Assembly (NCBI GenBank): GCA_019203745.1
Contig: CP078104.1
Coordinates: 3,596,001 to 3,660,000, forward strand
Length of the DNA stretch: 64,000 bases
Reading direction: 5' to 3'
DNA from: Chryseobacterium sp. E1
GTDB lineage: Bacteria; Bacteroidota; Bacteroidia; Flavobacteriales; Weeksellaceae
The notes under the pieces are model-generated. The model saw nothing but the letters and a program-made list of their open reading frames with translations. It was not told the DNA's origin and ran no database searches. Shown in pieces: positions 18,590 to 31,597 of this stretch (positions are counted from its first letter, which is position 1; each line of letters opens with the position of its first letter). The translations under genes and the position numbers were made by a program.

Positions 18590-20617
18590 CTATTTGTGAT
18601 CGGCATTCTTTTTATCATTTCTTACATATTCATTGCTTAGCCTTTTGTCTAAGATTCTTGCTTTAACGTTATCTCTGAGCTGAATGTCCAGGATATCTTT
18701 CAATTCTTTTTAAGATTTTTGTCTGTGATCTTGGCTGCGGCTTCTATTCTGTAATCAAGGTTTCTTGTCATCCAGTCAGCGGAAGAAATATACATATCTT
18801 CTGCTCCTTTGTTGTAGAAATACATGACTCTGGCATGTTCCAGATATTCGTCTACAATACTGATGGCCTTAATTTTCTCTTTAAATTCCTTCTGGTTAAC
18901 GGCACAATAGATTCCTCTTACGATCAGTCTTATGATAACCCCTGCTTTGGCTGCATCATATAATTTTTCAATCAGCAGTCTGTCACTTAAAGAGTTTACT
19001 TTTACAATGATTTCGGCTTTTCTTCCTGCTTTGGCTTCTTCAATTTCCTTGTCGATGTGATGAAAAATCTTTTCACGCATAAACTGAGGGCAAACTAATA
19101 AATTTTTACATGTTTTCAAAACCGGGAGAAAGTCATCTTTGGGTTTCTTCAGCACATTGAATACCTTATTAATGTCTGCCATGATGCCCCGGTCAGAAGT
19201 CATCAGCAAATGGTCGCCATAGATGCGGGCTGTTTTTTCGTTGAAGTTTCCGGTGCTTACAAATCCGTATTGAATGGTTTTGTTGTGAGATCTTTTTTGA
19301 TAACACACAATTTGGCATGTACTTTTTGTTGGGAATTCCAATCAGAACGGTGATTCCTTCCGGTTCCAGCATATCTTTCCATTCCAGATTGGATTCTTCA
19401 TCAAACCTGGCCTGAAGCTCCAGCATAACGGTCACTTCTTTACCATTTCTTGCTGCGTAGATCAGAGCGTTGCTGATTTTAGAGTTGCTTGCCAGACGGT
19501 AAGCTGTAATCTGTATCGATTTTACATCCGGATCCATAGCCGCTTCACGAAGAAGGTCAATCACCGGATTGTACTTATGGTAAGGGAAGGTAAGAAGTAC
19601 ATCCTCTTTCAGGATCACATCAGTCACTCTTTCCCCATGTTCAAAAGCCTGATGGGTAAATGAAGTTCTTTCTACAGGTCTTTCATAGGTCTCAAAGACG
19701 TCCGGAAAATCCATAAAGTGTTTGAAATTATGAATTTTTCCTCCCGGGATGATGCTGTCTTTTTGGTCAGATTCAGTTTTCTGATAAGAAGTTCCAGCAG
19801 AGCCTTGTCCATATCTTTATCAAAAACAAAACGTGTCGGTTTCCCTTTTCTTCTGTTTTTAAGTCCTTTTTCTATTTTTTCTGCGAAGTTGGTCCTAATA
19901 TCATTATCCAGATCAAGCTCAGCATCTTTGGTTACTTTAAACGCATTGGCCGCAAACTCATCATATCCGAAATACGAGAAAATATGCGGAAGGTTAAAAG
20001 TGATCACATCTTCCAGCAGCATTACATTTTTCTCTTCCGGATCTTCTGTAGGCAGCAATACGAACCTTCCTACAAACCGGGATGGAATTTCGATGATGGC
20101 ATAATTGCTGGAATATTGCCAGTCTTTTTTTTCTCATAGCGACACCAAGATAAAGACTCTTATCTCTGAGGTAAGGCATCGGAGTATTTTCATGAAGAAG
20201 GATAGGAATGACATTAGATTCCACCACTTCATCGAAATATTGTCTTACAAATTCTTTCTGCTTTGCGGTAAGGTTTTTCGAGTTCTTGATAAAAACCTTA
20301 TGGTCAGCCATTTCTGTCTGGATCTTTTTCCAGGTTTTGTCGAAGTTTTGCTGTTGCCTCATAACCACTTCATTGATCCTCTGAAGAATCTTGGAAGGTG
20401 GCTGGTAAAAAGACTCGGCAATCACTTTTTCTTTAAAATCCATGGCACGCTTTAATCCGGCAACACGCACCCTGAAGAATTCATCCAGATTGTTGGAGAA
20501 GATTCCGAGGAAACGTATTCTTAAATGTAAAGGAACTTTTTCGTCCATGGCTTCCTGTAAAACCCTTTCATTAAAGGCAAGCCATGTAATATCTCGTGGA
20601 TTAAAGTGTAATGACAT
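18590..20617 (-). CDS. ppk1: Polyphosphate kinase 1
   Basis: About 675 residues, close to the family length of ~690. The N-terminal domain (FNPRDITWLAFNERVLQEA, FLGIFSNNLDEFFRVRVAG) is followed by the head domain (ENTPMPYLRDKSL) and the two PLD-like catalytic domains: DVKSIQITAYRLASNSKI, the frame-corrected KKVHAKLCVIKK carrying the phospho-acceptor His, STGNFNEKTARIYGD, and the C-terminal SSADWMTRNLDYRIEAAA. It makes polyphosphate from ATP reversibly. At least five indels split it into four overlapping frames (18700-19341, 19193-19714, 19672-20058, 19994-20617). Two of them flank the VHAKL motif at ~19315, so the active site is only visible after correction. The corrected stop is at 18590, 37 bp before ppx. 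Confidence 0.93.
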
Positions 20618-20739
20618 TCTGAATGTGTATATTTTATCAAAAATAATAATTCGGATAGATTTTACCGTATTTTTTAGGTTAAACTTTGATTAATTTTAAC
20701 CCCTCTGAACAGTATTCTTTGCAATGGAGAGTAAGCTTG

Positions 20740-21702
20740 TCATTGATCATAATTCTGCAATAATTTCTTTATTTCTTCAATTTTTTTATACATTTTGTTG
20801 AAAAAAATATATCGGGCTTTATTATTGGTAGAAAGTAATTCGGAGTTTTTGAGAATCAATTCAAGACTTTTTCATAGTTTCCGCAAACCCTTTCATCCAA
20901 TGTGTAGTAGTAACTCAGGATGTTGTAAGGTAAAAACAGCATTTTCTGATCTGAAAATCTGATAAAAACACTGTTATTCATGATGAGAAGGTCATTTTGA
21001 TATAGTTTGAAAGGTGTTTTTGTTCACCGATTATCCTTTCTTCGATCAGGTTTAGCATTTCTCCGATCTCTTTACAAATTTTTAAAGCGCTGTCAGTTGT
21101 AATCAGTTCGAGCTGGCGAAAATAAATAATCTGTTCAAGAAGGGTATAAATGGTAACATTACTCCAGATCTCAGTAGAGCTGACATCATTATACGCTTCA
21201 GACAACAGAATGGCTTTCCGGGTAATATTTTCAGGGATTTCAAAATTTTCAAAGTTTATTCTTTGTGAGAAAAAGCTACATCCATAAGTTTCAGCCATGC
21301 ATAGATTTTAAATTTTCTAAGATTTTCAAATCTCATGAAATAAAAAAGAGGAATATCCTTGGCAGCATAAATAAATTCAACATCCGGTTTATTTTTTACT
21401 TTCTGAAGATTCCGGATAGATGATTCGAAATACGTTTCCAGGTCATCAATATTGTAGATATCATGGGTTTTGTTTAAAACAACATTATTCTGATGGGAAG
21501 AATGGATGGGGTCCAGAGATATTCCAAAATGGGAGGCCAGGGAAATTCCCTCGTTTAAAGTAATATGACTCTTTCCGCTGATTCTCCTGTAAGCAGTGTC
21601 ATTAGAAAGCGCCAGCTTATCAATCATTACATCTACCAGATTCTTTTTTCCTCCGGATTCTTTTAATAACAGATCAAAGAGGTTTTTCTGATAATTTTTC
21701 AT
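20740..21702 (-). CDS. Helix-turn-helix transcriptional regulator-like protein with helical C-terminal domain
   Basis: About 320 residues after correction. Residues ~15-60 (VDVMIDKLALSNDTAYRRISGKSHITLNEGISLASHF) look like a Cro/C1-type helix-turn-helix. The remaining ~250 residues are helical and tyrosine/phenylalanine-rich (YFMRFENLRKFKIYAWLKLMD, LLEQIIYFRQLELI), as in the uncharacterised HTH regulators of Flavobacteria. Three indels break it: near 21275 (two overlapping frames), near 20990, where the frame continues as MNNSVFIRFSDQKMLFLPYN, and near 20865, continuing to IEEIKKLLQNYDQ and a stop at 20740. It is divergent from the RHS toxin cluster starting at 21863 and is the closest candidate regulator of that cluster (inference). 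Confidence 0.6.
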
Positions 21703-21862
21703 GTGAATTAGTGTTTTATTATCAAAAATATCTAAAAAAACAAATAATGGTTATTTTTTAGATAATTAATCTTATATGATCTTGCATTCCAGGATGTATT
21801 GTCCTTTCGCAGCTGATTTGTTTTCTGGATTTTTGTATATACTAATAATCTAAACAGGACTT

Positions 21863-22299
21863 ATGGGAAAATTTTTATCATTACTTCTTTTCTTATTGGT
21901 TTCAATAGGAGGGATAAAGTCACAGACGCTCACCTTTGAATATGAAAGTGGCGGAAATCAGATTGTAAGGAAATATTGTGCAATGTGTGTTGCTCTTAAG
22001 AATGCAATGACTGAGCAACGGATCACTGAAAAGAGTTTCCTCCCGGGGAATACCAGGTTAAAATTTATCCAAATCCTACCAAGGGTAAAGTAAATCTGGT
22101 CTGGTCCGATGAATTGGGCAAGATGATTCAAAAAGTGGAATTTGTTGCCTATAATTTCACCCAGTACAGGGAGCTTCCTTTCGATAGGAGAGAGAATAAG
22201 ATCTTATTGGATCTTTCAGAACATCCGATAGGGATGTACGTTGTGATTTTTCATCTGAACGGTGGAGAAAAACTTACTTACAAGATCTTGAAACAATAA
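21863..22299 (+). CDS. Small secreted protein with T9SS-like C-terminal sorting domain, first gene of RHS cluster
   Basis: About 145 residues after correction. It has a signal peptide (MGKFLSLLLFLLVSIGGIKSQ), a short strand with two cysteines (KYCAMCVAL), then IYPNPTKGKVNLVWSDEL ... NKILLDLSEHPIGMYVVIFHL and a final KLTYKILKQ. The PNPTKG start, GMYVV strand and lysine-rich end are the pattern of a type A T9SS sorting domain, here making up most of the protein. The frame breaks near 22040, joining frames 21863-22093 and 22114-22299. It ends 15 bp before the RHS protein start, so they are very likely co-transcribed. It may help export or anchor the RHS protein (inference). Confidence 0.6.
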
Positions 22300-22314
22300 C
22301 CAATATCACACAAC

Positions 22315-25300
22315 ATGAGAATCAGAATCTACTTTCTAATAACCTTGCTTTTTATATCAGGGTTATTCAACGGACAATCTGTAGGTCAGACACCTGGTGA
22401 TTTGTCTGTTTCTTCATCAGGAGCTGCCAATTATACAATACCTATTGCCAATCTTCCCGGAATCAAAGATATGGTACCGGGGATTTCCTTAGCTTACTCC
22501 AGCCAGAGCGGAAACGGTCTTGCAGGATGGGGTGGAATATCGCAGGTATATCATCTATTACAAGAATACCATCAACAAAGTTTCATGACGGGATCATTGA
22601 TGGGGTAGACTATAATGATAAGGACAGGTTTGCGTTTGACGGGCAAAGGCTGCTCTTAAAATCCGGAACTTATGGAGCAGACGGAGCAGAGTATCAAACG
22701 GAAACATATTCCAATATTAAAATAGTTTCACATGGTAATGTAGCCAATGGACCGGAGTATTTTATGGTATACTATCCGGATGGTAAAACCGCCAAATACG
22801 GTGGACCAAGTGGCTTCTTGGGAATGAACAGCTTTGAATGGAAAATCAATTATATCGAAGATGCTCAACAGAACAGGATTCGCTTTACCTACGACAGTTT
22901 CAACAATTATATCTATGTTCAGACGATAGAATATGGGAATAATGCGGCATTAGCCCTAATGACAGCCCCAATAAAATAAAGTTTTACTATAAAGATGCTG
23001 CCAGAACAGACCAGGCTTATATTTTTGGTTCCCGGGATATTTATTCACACAGAAAACTGGACCGGGTAGAGGTAACGGGCAACGGACAGCTTTTCAGAAA
23101 ATACCAGCTCACCTATAATGTAACTTCTTTAAATTACGAAAGACTCGTAGCTGTTCAGGAGTATAACGGGAGTAATGAAAGTATTAAACCGGTTATTTTA
23201 GAATATGACACTACAGATAACGGAATTACCAATAATTCGAAAACAATAACGAGCGTTTCTCCGGCTTATGACAGAAACAACTGGCAGTATACTTCAGGGT
23301 ATTTTGATAATGACAGTTCGATAGACTTTATGACTTATCCCAATTCCAGGGATCAGCTTTACAGGTTCAACTCCAGCCAGCTTACCAATTCCAGTTCCAA
23401 TGTAGCGGGCACCCTGATTAATGTAGAAAAATTCACAAATATTTTTTCAACAAAATTAGTGCTGCCTAATAATAAATTTTATAATCTGGATGCAATAACT
23501 ACCATAATCGGTGACACTACGACACCTGTTACGGACGAAGAGATTATAAAAATAAACAACTATACTTCGAGCAGTAATGCCAATTCACTTGATCTGGTAT
23601 TTACAAATTCTTACAGGTTTCCGACCGCTGTGAATGAAAGATGTATTGTGATTAACGGAAGCACAACCTACAATTCCAGAATTCCCAAGACTTATCTCAC
23701 CGGAGATTTTGATGGTGACGGAATATCTGATATTCTGGCTGTGGTTCGTCCTTATTCCGTTTCCCAGACCTATTACTGTGGTCCTGCAAAGCAAAGTACG
23801 GATGCCAACAGACCTCCGCCGGATTGCTGTACACAAAATACAACGATTGATATCTCTCAGGTTTTTTTACTGAAGCTGGATCCTAACAATTCCAGTGCAC
23901 AGACACCGGCTACTTTGGGGTATAATTATGTTGTAAAATCAGATTCCAGAATTTACGTAGCAGATTTTGAAGGAGATGGTGTAGCGGATTTATATATTAT
24001 CAATCCCGGCCAGCTCTATGTATATGGAATGAAAAACGGAGCCTTTGTTCAAAAAGCAACTTTTTCCAGTGGTCTTATCAAAAATGAATATCCGTGTTAT
24101 CTTGCTGATTTTAACGGAGATGGTAAAACTGATATGGTAACTCCTATAGAAAATGCAACTACGAACTGGTATTTTATAATCAATTCCGGAGAGACATTTA
24201 TGGGTAATGTAAGGGATATAGGGACCAATTATTTTAAACCTCAGGTGGTTAACTCCTGTTATCCTGCCCCATCAGGCGGTAATATTTGCGGATATATGCT
24301 TCAGCAGACCTACTACACCTTTACAGACATCAACGGAGATGCAAAAGCAGATTTGTTCTATCACGATATCCTGACTCCGCATAATGTGCCGGAAGCGGGA
24401 CCCAATGCAAATGGAGCTTATCTCGCTTATGGAGATAATTACAGCATCAGATAAAGGAGGGGTGAAGTATAATATGGGAAGCAATGTCAATGGTATGCCT
24501 ACTTTTTCAGCCTATATAGATGGCTGGCAGAATAATTTTACCTATGGAGGAGCAATCAATAAAGGAACTCCGATATTTTTAAACAATCCTAATATTGCCA
24601 ATCAGAACTTAGATTATGCTTTTTTGGTGGGGATAAGATCAAATATGTTTCGTTCAAAAAAGATAACCGTATAGATGTTACTTTGAAAAGAATCAAAACA
24701 AATGATCTGGTAACGGAAATTACCTATGATACCGCAATAGATAATGGAAGCAGTTCAGGAACCTATACCGGAGATTCTTCCGAGTTATATCCTTATATCA
24801 ATCTGAATATAGCTCCGTCTATGAAGCTGGTAAGAAAAGTTGAGAAAAGCTTTAACGGAGAAACCAAAATACAGGAGTACAGATATAAAGGTGCTGTAAT
24901 GAATTTACAGGGTCTTGGCTTTATAGGCTTTAATGGAATTGCCAAATCTTCCGTGTATGGGGAACTGTAACTCAGCCTTTATGGGCAGTTTCTCTACAGG
25001 ACCCGCAGAAAAGAGGAGCTGTTAAAGAGAGCTATATGAGCGAAACACCAGACTTTAATTCTCCAGGTTCTTTTGTTTCAAAAACAATTAACACGTATGC
25101 CACGTCGCTGTTGCCTAATAAGGTTTTTGTCAATTTACAGTCGCAGATACAGCAAATTGATAACCTGACAGGGGTTACGACCAATCAGTATGTAGACATT
25201 TACGATGCTTACAATAATCCTAAAAAAACAAGAATCGTAGCCAATGGTGGTGAAAAAATAAACCTGATTGACTATGAAGACAACCCTACGGGAACCGGTT

Positions 25301-28300
25301 CTCAGTATTATATAGGAAGACCTGTGAAAAAGCCGAAACACAGACTTTGGGAACAGATGTTTTCTCTAAAGAAATGCTTTTTACCTATACCAACGGACTT
25401 GTTACACAAACCAGAAAAAAGGAAATAATACAGATTATATTACCGAAGATCTGGAATATGACCAGTTTGGTAATAATACCCAGAAAACCCTTTCTGCTCC
25501 CGGCATAGTTTCAAGAGTAGAGAAGACACAGTATGATCCTTCCGGAAGATTTGTCATTAAAACCACAGATGTTTTAGGAAACTCATCTTTGTTATCCTAT
25601 GAATCTAATTTGGGAACCTTACTGTCCAAGACCAATCACCTGAATCAGACCGTATCGTTTGTATATGATACCTGGCAGAGAAAAGCGCAGGAAAAAGACA
25701 TTTATAATAATATTACCGAGTATTTCTATGAGTGGATTACTTCAGGAGATTTTATAAATGGGATCAGATCAAGAATCGTTGACGCTTCAGGAGCAACCAA
25801 AGAGACATTAGTGGATAACTGGGGCAGGAAACGTCTTGAAAGGGGGCTTTCTATAAACAGTAAATGGATAGAAAAAGAACAGAATATGATGTTTTAGACA
25901 GAGCTTACAAAGTAAGTGAACCTTACTTCTCCACGGTTTCTCCAAGCAAATGGACGATTACGGAATATGACCTGTACGGAAGACCTGTCAAAAATATATT
26001 CCCGACCGGAAAATTATTACCACATCTTATAACGGGTTATCCGCAACTGTGGTAGAGGGACAACGAACACAAACCATTACTAAGGATGAGTGGGGAAATA
26101 AGGTTAAAATGTCAGATAACGGAGGGGTAATTAATTATACTTACTATGCGAATGGAGGTCTGAAATCTACAAACTATGCAGGGCATATCATCAGTGTAGA
26201 ACAGGACGGATGGGGACAGAAAACAAAAATGTCTGATCCTTCTGTAGGAGGTGATTATACCTATGTTTATGATAATTTAGGGCAGCTTTTGAAAGAAGAG
26301 AATCCTAAAGGGAAAACAGTGTTTGTATACGATCAGTATGGAAGAACCGTCAAGAAAGAAGTTTCCGGAGCCAATACAGACATCAAGATTACTTATAATT
26401 ATAACGCCCAGGGTCTTCTTGCTTCCGAAACAGGAACCTCTGACGGGGTAAACAACTCCTATACCTATAAGTACGATAATTTTTACAGAGTCGCAGAACG
26501 TGAAGAAAATAATGGCTCAGCAATCTTCAGAAATCATTATACTTATGATGCTTTGGGAAGAATCAATAAAGAAACCAAGGAAACCATTTTCGGCAACATT
26601 TCCAGTATTTTTATTATTGAAAATGTTTATGCTTCCTGCGGTATACTGGTGGCCATCAACGACGGTAACGGGGATGCAATATGGAAATTAGGAAGTGTAA
26701 ATGAAAAAGGGCAGGTGATCTCAGCGTATTTCGGAAATGGGACGGATATCAACAACACCTATGACAATAATTATTTTATCGAAAAGATAAGACATAAGAA
26801 CAGCACTTCAGGACTTATCCTGGAAAACGAATACAGCTTCGTAGGAAATACAGGATTGCTAAAAGGCCGGAAAAATTTGGCTATACCCAATGGCTGGAAT
26901 GAGGTTTTTGAATATGACACCTTACAAAGACTGGTTTCATGGACCAATCCTAACGGAGCCCAGTCTCAGACCTATGATTCGTTTGGAAGAATTGATAACA
27001 ACAGTACTGTAGGAGATTATAAATATGCAGATACCAACAGATATAGAAAAACAGAAATTAATCTAAATGCTGTGGGGATGCATATTATAAAGTAAATCAG
27101 CTTCAGATGATATCCTATAATGCATTTAAAAATCCGGTCACTATCACGCAGGACGGGAATGAAATGGCGAAATTTGGGTATAACATCCATCAGACAAGAG
27201 CATCTTCGGATTATAATTACAATGTTAATTTCGCATACTATATGAGACATAAGATCTACTCGGATAACACTTCAGTAGAAATTATAGAAAACTCTTTTAT
27301 TGGGAAAACTCCTCCGCTTTTTGTACGGACAAGGATTGTGACTTATATCGCAGGTGACCCTTATTCTGCTCCGGCTGCCTATATCGAAGATTTCGATCCT
27401 AACGATGAATCAATAAGTAGAGGCCTGCATTATCTTCACAGGGATTACCAGGGAACCATTATGGCAATTTCAGACAAATCAGGAAAAATTGAAGAGAGAA
27501 GACAGTTTGACCCATGGGGAAATCTGGTATATCTTGAACAAAACGGAATAAAAATAGATCTTAAAAAAGCGAATCCTGACCTGCTGATTGAGCGTGGATA
27601 CACTGCCCATGAGCATTTCTTCCAGGTTGGTCTTATTCATATGAACGGCAGAATGTATGATCCTAAACTGCATACCTTCCTGTCTGTAGATAATTTTATA
27701 CAGGATCCTTTTAATACGCAAAATTATAACAGATATGGATATGTGCTGAATAATCCTTTGATGTATACCGATCCCAGTGGTGAGATATTCTGGCTGGCAG
27801 TTCTTGCCGGTGCCATTATTGAGCCGTTACCGGTGCTGCAAGTTATATAGGGCAGGCCATACAGACAGGTGATTGGAGCTGGGGCAAATTTGGAATGTCT
27901 ATTTTAGGAGGTGCATTTACCGGAGCAGTTATGGGAGCTATTGCACCTTATGCAATACCGGTCGGCACGCTGGGAGGCTTTGCACTGGCAGGCTTTATGG
28001 GATCTTTTATGCCGAGTTTTAATGTCAATCTGGGCGGTGGATTCAGTATAGGAATATCCCCGAGTATAGCTTTGGGCAACAGCAGCAGTCTTGGACTTAA
28101 TTTTAATATGTCTTATAAAAAAGGGAACTGGAATATTTCTGCAGGTTTCAGCATTGCCAATCAGTCTGAGGCAGCAGGTAGCGGAGCTTCATTCTGGGAA
28201 AAAAGATACTCCGGAGGTATTGGATATGATAATGGAAGACTTGGATTGTCTATTTATTCTACAACTTTCAGAGGTGGTGGATTTGATCAGAGAATAGGAG

Positions 28301-28782
28301 GATTAATGATAAGACACGGAGATTTTAGTTTCAGATATGAAAATGATGGGATGCCATTTTCTATAAAGAAAGGTTTTCCTTATCTTGGTGATGGAAATGA
28401 CAGCTATCGTACAGCTTCTGCTCATTTGGGATATAAGCAGTTCGGAATCGGGTTTAATTTGTTTACCGGATACAGAAGTGATTATACGGGAGATGATGAG
28501 AAGATAGGGCAAGGGGTATATGGCGATAATGGAGAATTTTATCCACACAACTTCGTGAAAGAAGAAGGCCCTCAGTATAGAATGGGAGCTGTATATATGA
28601 ATGTGGGAGCTATGCGTATGGGTCAGGACTCCGATTGGTTCAGACATGCTATTCAGGATCGCTGGGCCCATGATATGGATAACTTTTTAATAGATACCAG
28701 ACAGCCTGGCTTTAAAATGCTTAGCGGCGGATATACCAATTATATGCAGTATCAGACAATTAATCCTTTTTCATTATGGTAA
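22315..28782 (+). CDS. SpvB/RHS-repeat polymorphic toxin with C-terminal type-23 toxin domain
   Basis: About 2150 residues after correction. Order: Sec signal (MRIRIYFLITLLFISGLFNGQ); SpvB-like N-domain (GAANYTIPIANLPGI, ISLAYSSQSGNGLAGWGWNI); FG-GAP/VCBS repeats (GDFDGDGISDIL, ADFEGDGVADLY, ADFNGDGKTDMV, TDINGDAKADLF, ~470-700); YD/RHS repeats (~1100-1600; NYTYYANGGLKST, YTYDALGRINKET); and the RHS core end (LHYLHRDYQGTIMAIS, ERRQFDPWGNLVY, GLIHMNGRMYDPKL, YGYVLNNPLMYTDPSGE). Then comes a hydrophobic glycine-rich stretch and a ~200-residue variable tip (WEKRYSGGIGYDNGRLGLS, HAIQDRWAHDMDN), which fits the polymorphic toxin type 23 family. RHS shells encapsulate and release a C-terminal toxin into rival cells. 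About ten indels split it into frames between 22315 and 28782. The stop overlaps the next gene, a candidate immunity protein. Confidence 0.85.
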
Positions 28783-29340
28783 TTTTTAAAAGTATAGGGA
28801 TCTTTCTTATGAGTTGGGCGTTTGGGCAGAATGCACCCGGTAGACTGCTTGATGATGGTGTTACCAGAGTTCCTCTAAGCTTCGAGAAGATAAAAAGAAG
28901 GAACAGATAACCCGGAATTTTTTTCAGAAGACCGTCTTTATGAATTGGAGTACCTTACAAAAGGAAATAAAGACTATAGTATTCCCGACGAAAAAAATAA
29001 ATGGACCTATGATACCAAAGAATACCTTTACTTTTATAAAAACGGAAACCTGAATGTATTTACCAACCTGAAAGGAAGTTTAAACCTTAATCCGGACTAT
29101 AACGGAAGCAGAGGATTTTACTATATTCAGGATAACGGAGAGATCATCGTATTTATTTATCAGAAAAAAGGAGAATGGAATATGAAATCGAGCTATGGAT
29201 ATAATAAATATTTCGGTACACTGAAAGAAAACAGGCTTTATATGAGAAATAATGAGACCTATGCCGGAACAAAACTCTACAGAGTCAGTATTTATAATAA
29301 TACAGGCACCGGAAAAAATCATTACTCAGCATCATGGTAA
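28776..29340 (+). CDS. Putative immunity protein for the RHS toxin (exported, unknown family)
   Basis: The ATG at 28776 lies inside the last codons of the RHS toxin gene, overlapping its stop by 7 bp, the arrangement expected of a cognate immunity gene. It has a signal peptide (MVIFKSIGIFLMSWAFGQ), then an unfamiliar ~165-residue domain (DNPEFFSEDRLYELEYLTKG, KGSLNLNPDYNGSRGFYYIQ, FGTLKENRLYMRN). An exported immunity protein implies that the toxin acts in the periplasm or at the membrane. One indel near 28895 in an A run joins the N-terminal frame to the 28945-29340 frame. I recognise no named family, so the role rests on position alone. Confidence 0.5.
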
Positions 29341-29396
29341 TTAAAACCAGGAATTAACGTTATTTATAAGAAAAAATGCCTTATAATTTTTATTTA

Positions 29397-29423
29397 AACC
29401 CCGAGCTAATCGGGGTTTTTATT
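29397..29423 (+). terminator. Intrinsic terminator after RHS cluster
   Basis: Stem aaccccga / tcggggtt with a 5-nt loop (29397-29417), then a T run. It separates the RHS cluster from dnaK. Confidence 0.85.
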
Positions 29424-29519
29424 TTTATTGTGTCATTTTGTCATAATTTTTTGAATGGTACAGATATTGAGAAATTGAGAGTGTAAATTAAATTAAAAAT
29501 AGAAAAAATATAAAATATT

Positions 29520-31417
29520 ATGAGTAAAATAATTGGAATTGACTTAGGAACAACCAACTCTTGTGTTGCTGTAATGGAAGGTAAAGACCCTGTTGTTATC
29601 CCTAACGCAGAAGGTAAAAGAACAACTCCTTCTATCGTAGCATTTACAGAAGATGGTGAAAGAAAAGTAGGTGATCCTGCAAAAAGACAAGCTGTAACGA
29701 ATCCAACAAAAACTGTTTACTCTATCAAAAGATTTATCGGAACACACTTTAAAGATGATGCTTCTGAAATCACAAGAGTACCTTATAAAGTAGTTGCCGG
29801 ACCAAACGATACAGTAAAAGTAAAAATTGACGATAGAGAATATACTCCACAGGAAATTTCTGCAATGACGCTTCAGAAAATGAAGAAAACTGCTGAAGAT
29901 TATCTTGGTCAGGAAGTAACAAGAGCGGTAATCACTGTTCCTGCATACTTCAATGATGCACAGAGACAGGCTACTAAAGAAGCCGGTGAAATTGCAGGTC
30001 TTAAAGTAGAAAGAATTATCAACGAGCCTACAGCTGCAGCATTAGCTTATGGTCTTGATAAAAACCATAAAGATCAAAAGATCGCTGTATATGACCTTGG
30101 AGGTGGTACTTTCGATATCTCTATCCTTGATTTAGGAGACGGTGTATTCGAAGTATTGTCTACAAACGGTGATACTCACTTAGGAGGTGATGACTTTGAT
30201 GATGTGATCATCAACTGGATGGCTGATGAGTTTAAATCTGAAGAAGGAGTAGACTTAAAAGCTGATGCAATCGCTCTTCAAAGATTGAAAGAAGCTGCTG
30301 AAAAAGCAAAAATCGAATTATCTTCTTCTCCACAGACTGAGATCAACTTGCCATATATCACGGCTACAGCTACAGGTCCTAAACACTTAGTGAAGACTTT
30401 AACTAAAGCTAAATTCGAACAATTATCTGCTGATCTTGTAAGAAGATCTATGGAGCCGGTTGCTAAAGCATTAAAAGATGCTGGTTTATCAACTTCTGAT
30501 ATCGACGAAGTAATCCTGGTAGGAGGTTCTACAAGAATCCCAATCATTCAGGAAGAAGTAGAAAAATTCTTCGGTAAAAAACCATCTAAAGGAGTAAACC
30601 CTGATGAGGTTGTAGCTATTGGTGCAGCTATCCAGGGAGGTGTATTGACAGGTGATGTAAAAGACGTATTACTTCTTGACGTTACTCCACTTTCTTTAGG
30701 TATTGAAACAATGGGTTCTGTATTCACTAAATTAATTGAAGCGAACACTACAATCCCAACTAAAAAATCTGAAGTATTCTCTACAGCTTCTGACAACCAG
30801 CCGGCTGTAAGCATCAGAGTAGGACAGGGAGAAAGATCAATGTTCAACGATAACAAAGAAATCGGTAGATTCGATCTTACTGATATCCCACCTGCACCAA
30901 GAGGAGTTCCTCAGATTGAAGTAACATTCGATATTGATGCAAACGGTATCCTAAGTGTATCTGCTAAAGATAAAGGAACAGGTAAAGAGCAGTCTATCAA
31001 AATCCAGGCTTCTTCAGGTCTTTCTGACGAGGAAATCGAAAGAATGAAAAAGAAGCTCAGGAAAACTCTGCAGCAGATGCTAAGAGAAAAGAAGAAGTTG
31101 AGATCTTCAACAAAGCTGACGGATTAATCTTCCAGACTGAAAAACAACTGAAAGAATTCGGTGAGAAACTTTCTGCTGACAAAAAAGCAGCCATCGAAAG
31201 TGCAGCAGCTGAATTGAAAACTGCTTTCGAAGCTAAAAATGCTGATGATGTAAAAGCTAAAACTGAAGCATTAGATGCAGCATGGATGGCAGCTTCTGAA
31301 GAATTATATGCAGCAGGTCAACAGCCGGGTGCTGATGCAGGAGCTCAGCAAAATGCAGGGGCTAACAATGCAGGAGGTGAAGATGTACAGGATGCAGACT
31401 TCGAAGAAGTGAAATAA
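29520..31417 (+). CDS. dnaK: Molecular chaperone DnaK (Hsp70)
   Basis: About 632 residues, full length. The ATPase domain starts [21 protein letters not shown] and contains [17 protein letters not shown], the [16 protein letters not shown] phosphate loop and [12 protein letters not shown]. The interdomain linker [16 protein letters not shown] is followed by the peptide-binding domain and a C-terminal lid ending in [12 protein letters not shown], the usual DnaK tail. It folds and protects cytosolic proteins with DnaJ and GrpE, which are not in this window. One A is missing in the A run at ~31050 (ERMKKEAQENS), producing a false stop at 31127; such a break in an essential gene supports sequencing error. 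It is followed by a strong terminator. Codon use is more biased than in its neighbours, as expected for high expression. Confidence 0.97.
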
Positions 31418-31447
31418 TGATTGATTAGTATCAATTAAGATAAATTT

Positions 31448-31485
31448 AAACCGTTATAAATACAATATTTATAACGGTTTTTTGT
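31448..31485 (+). terminator. Intrinsic terminator of dnaK
   Basis: Perfect 15-bp stem (31448-31462 with 31466-31480), 3-nt loop, followed by T-rich sequence. Confidence 0.9.
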
Positions 31486-31597
31486 TTTTGTAAACTTTGT
31501 TTGATGATTTAAAAATATTTGATTTGTTACATTAATTCTGATTATAAAATTCTTTTTTAAATTCGATATATAAAAAACAATCAAAATTTATATTCGT

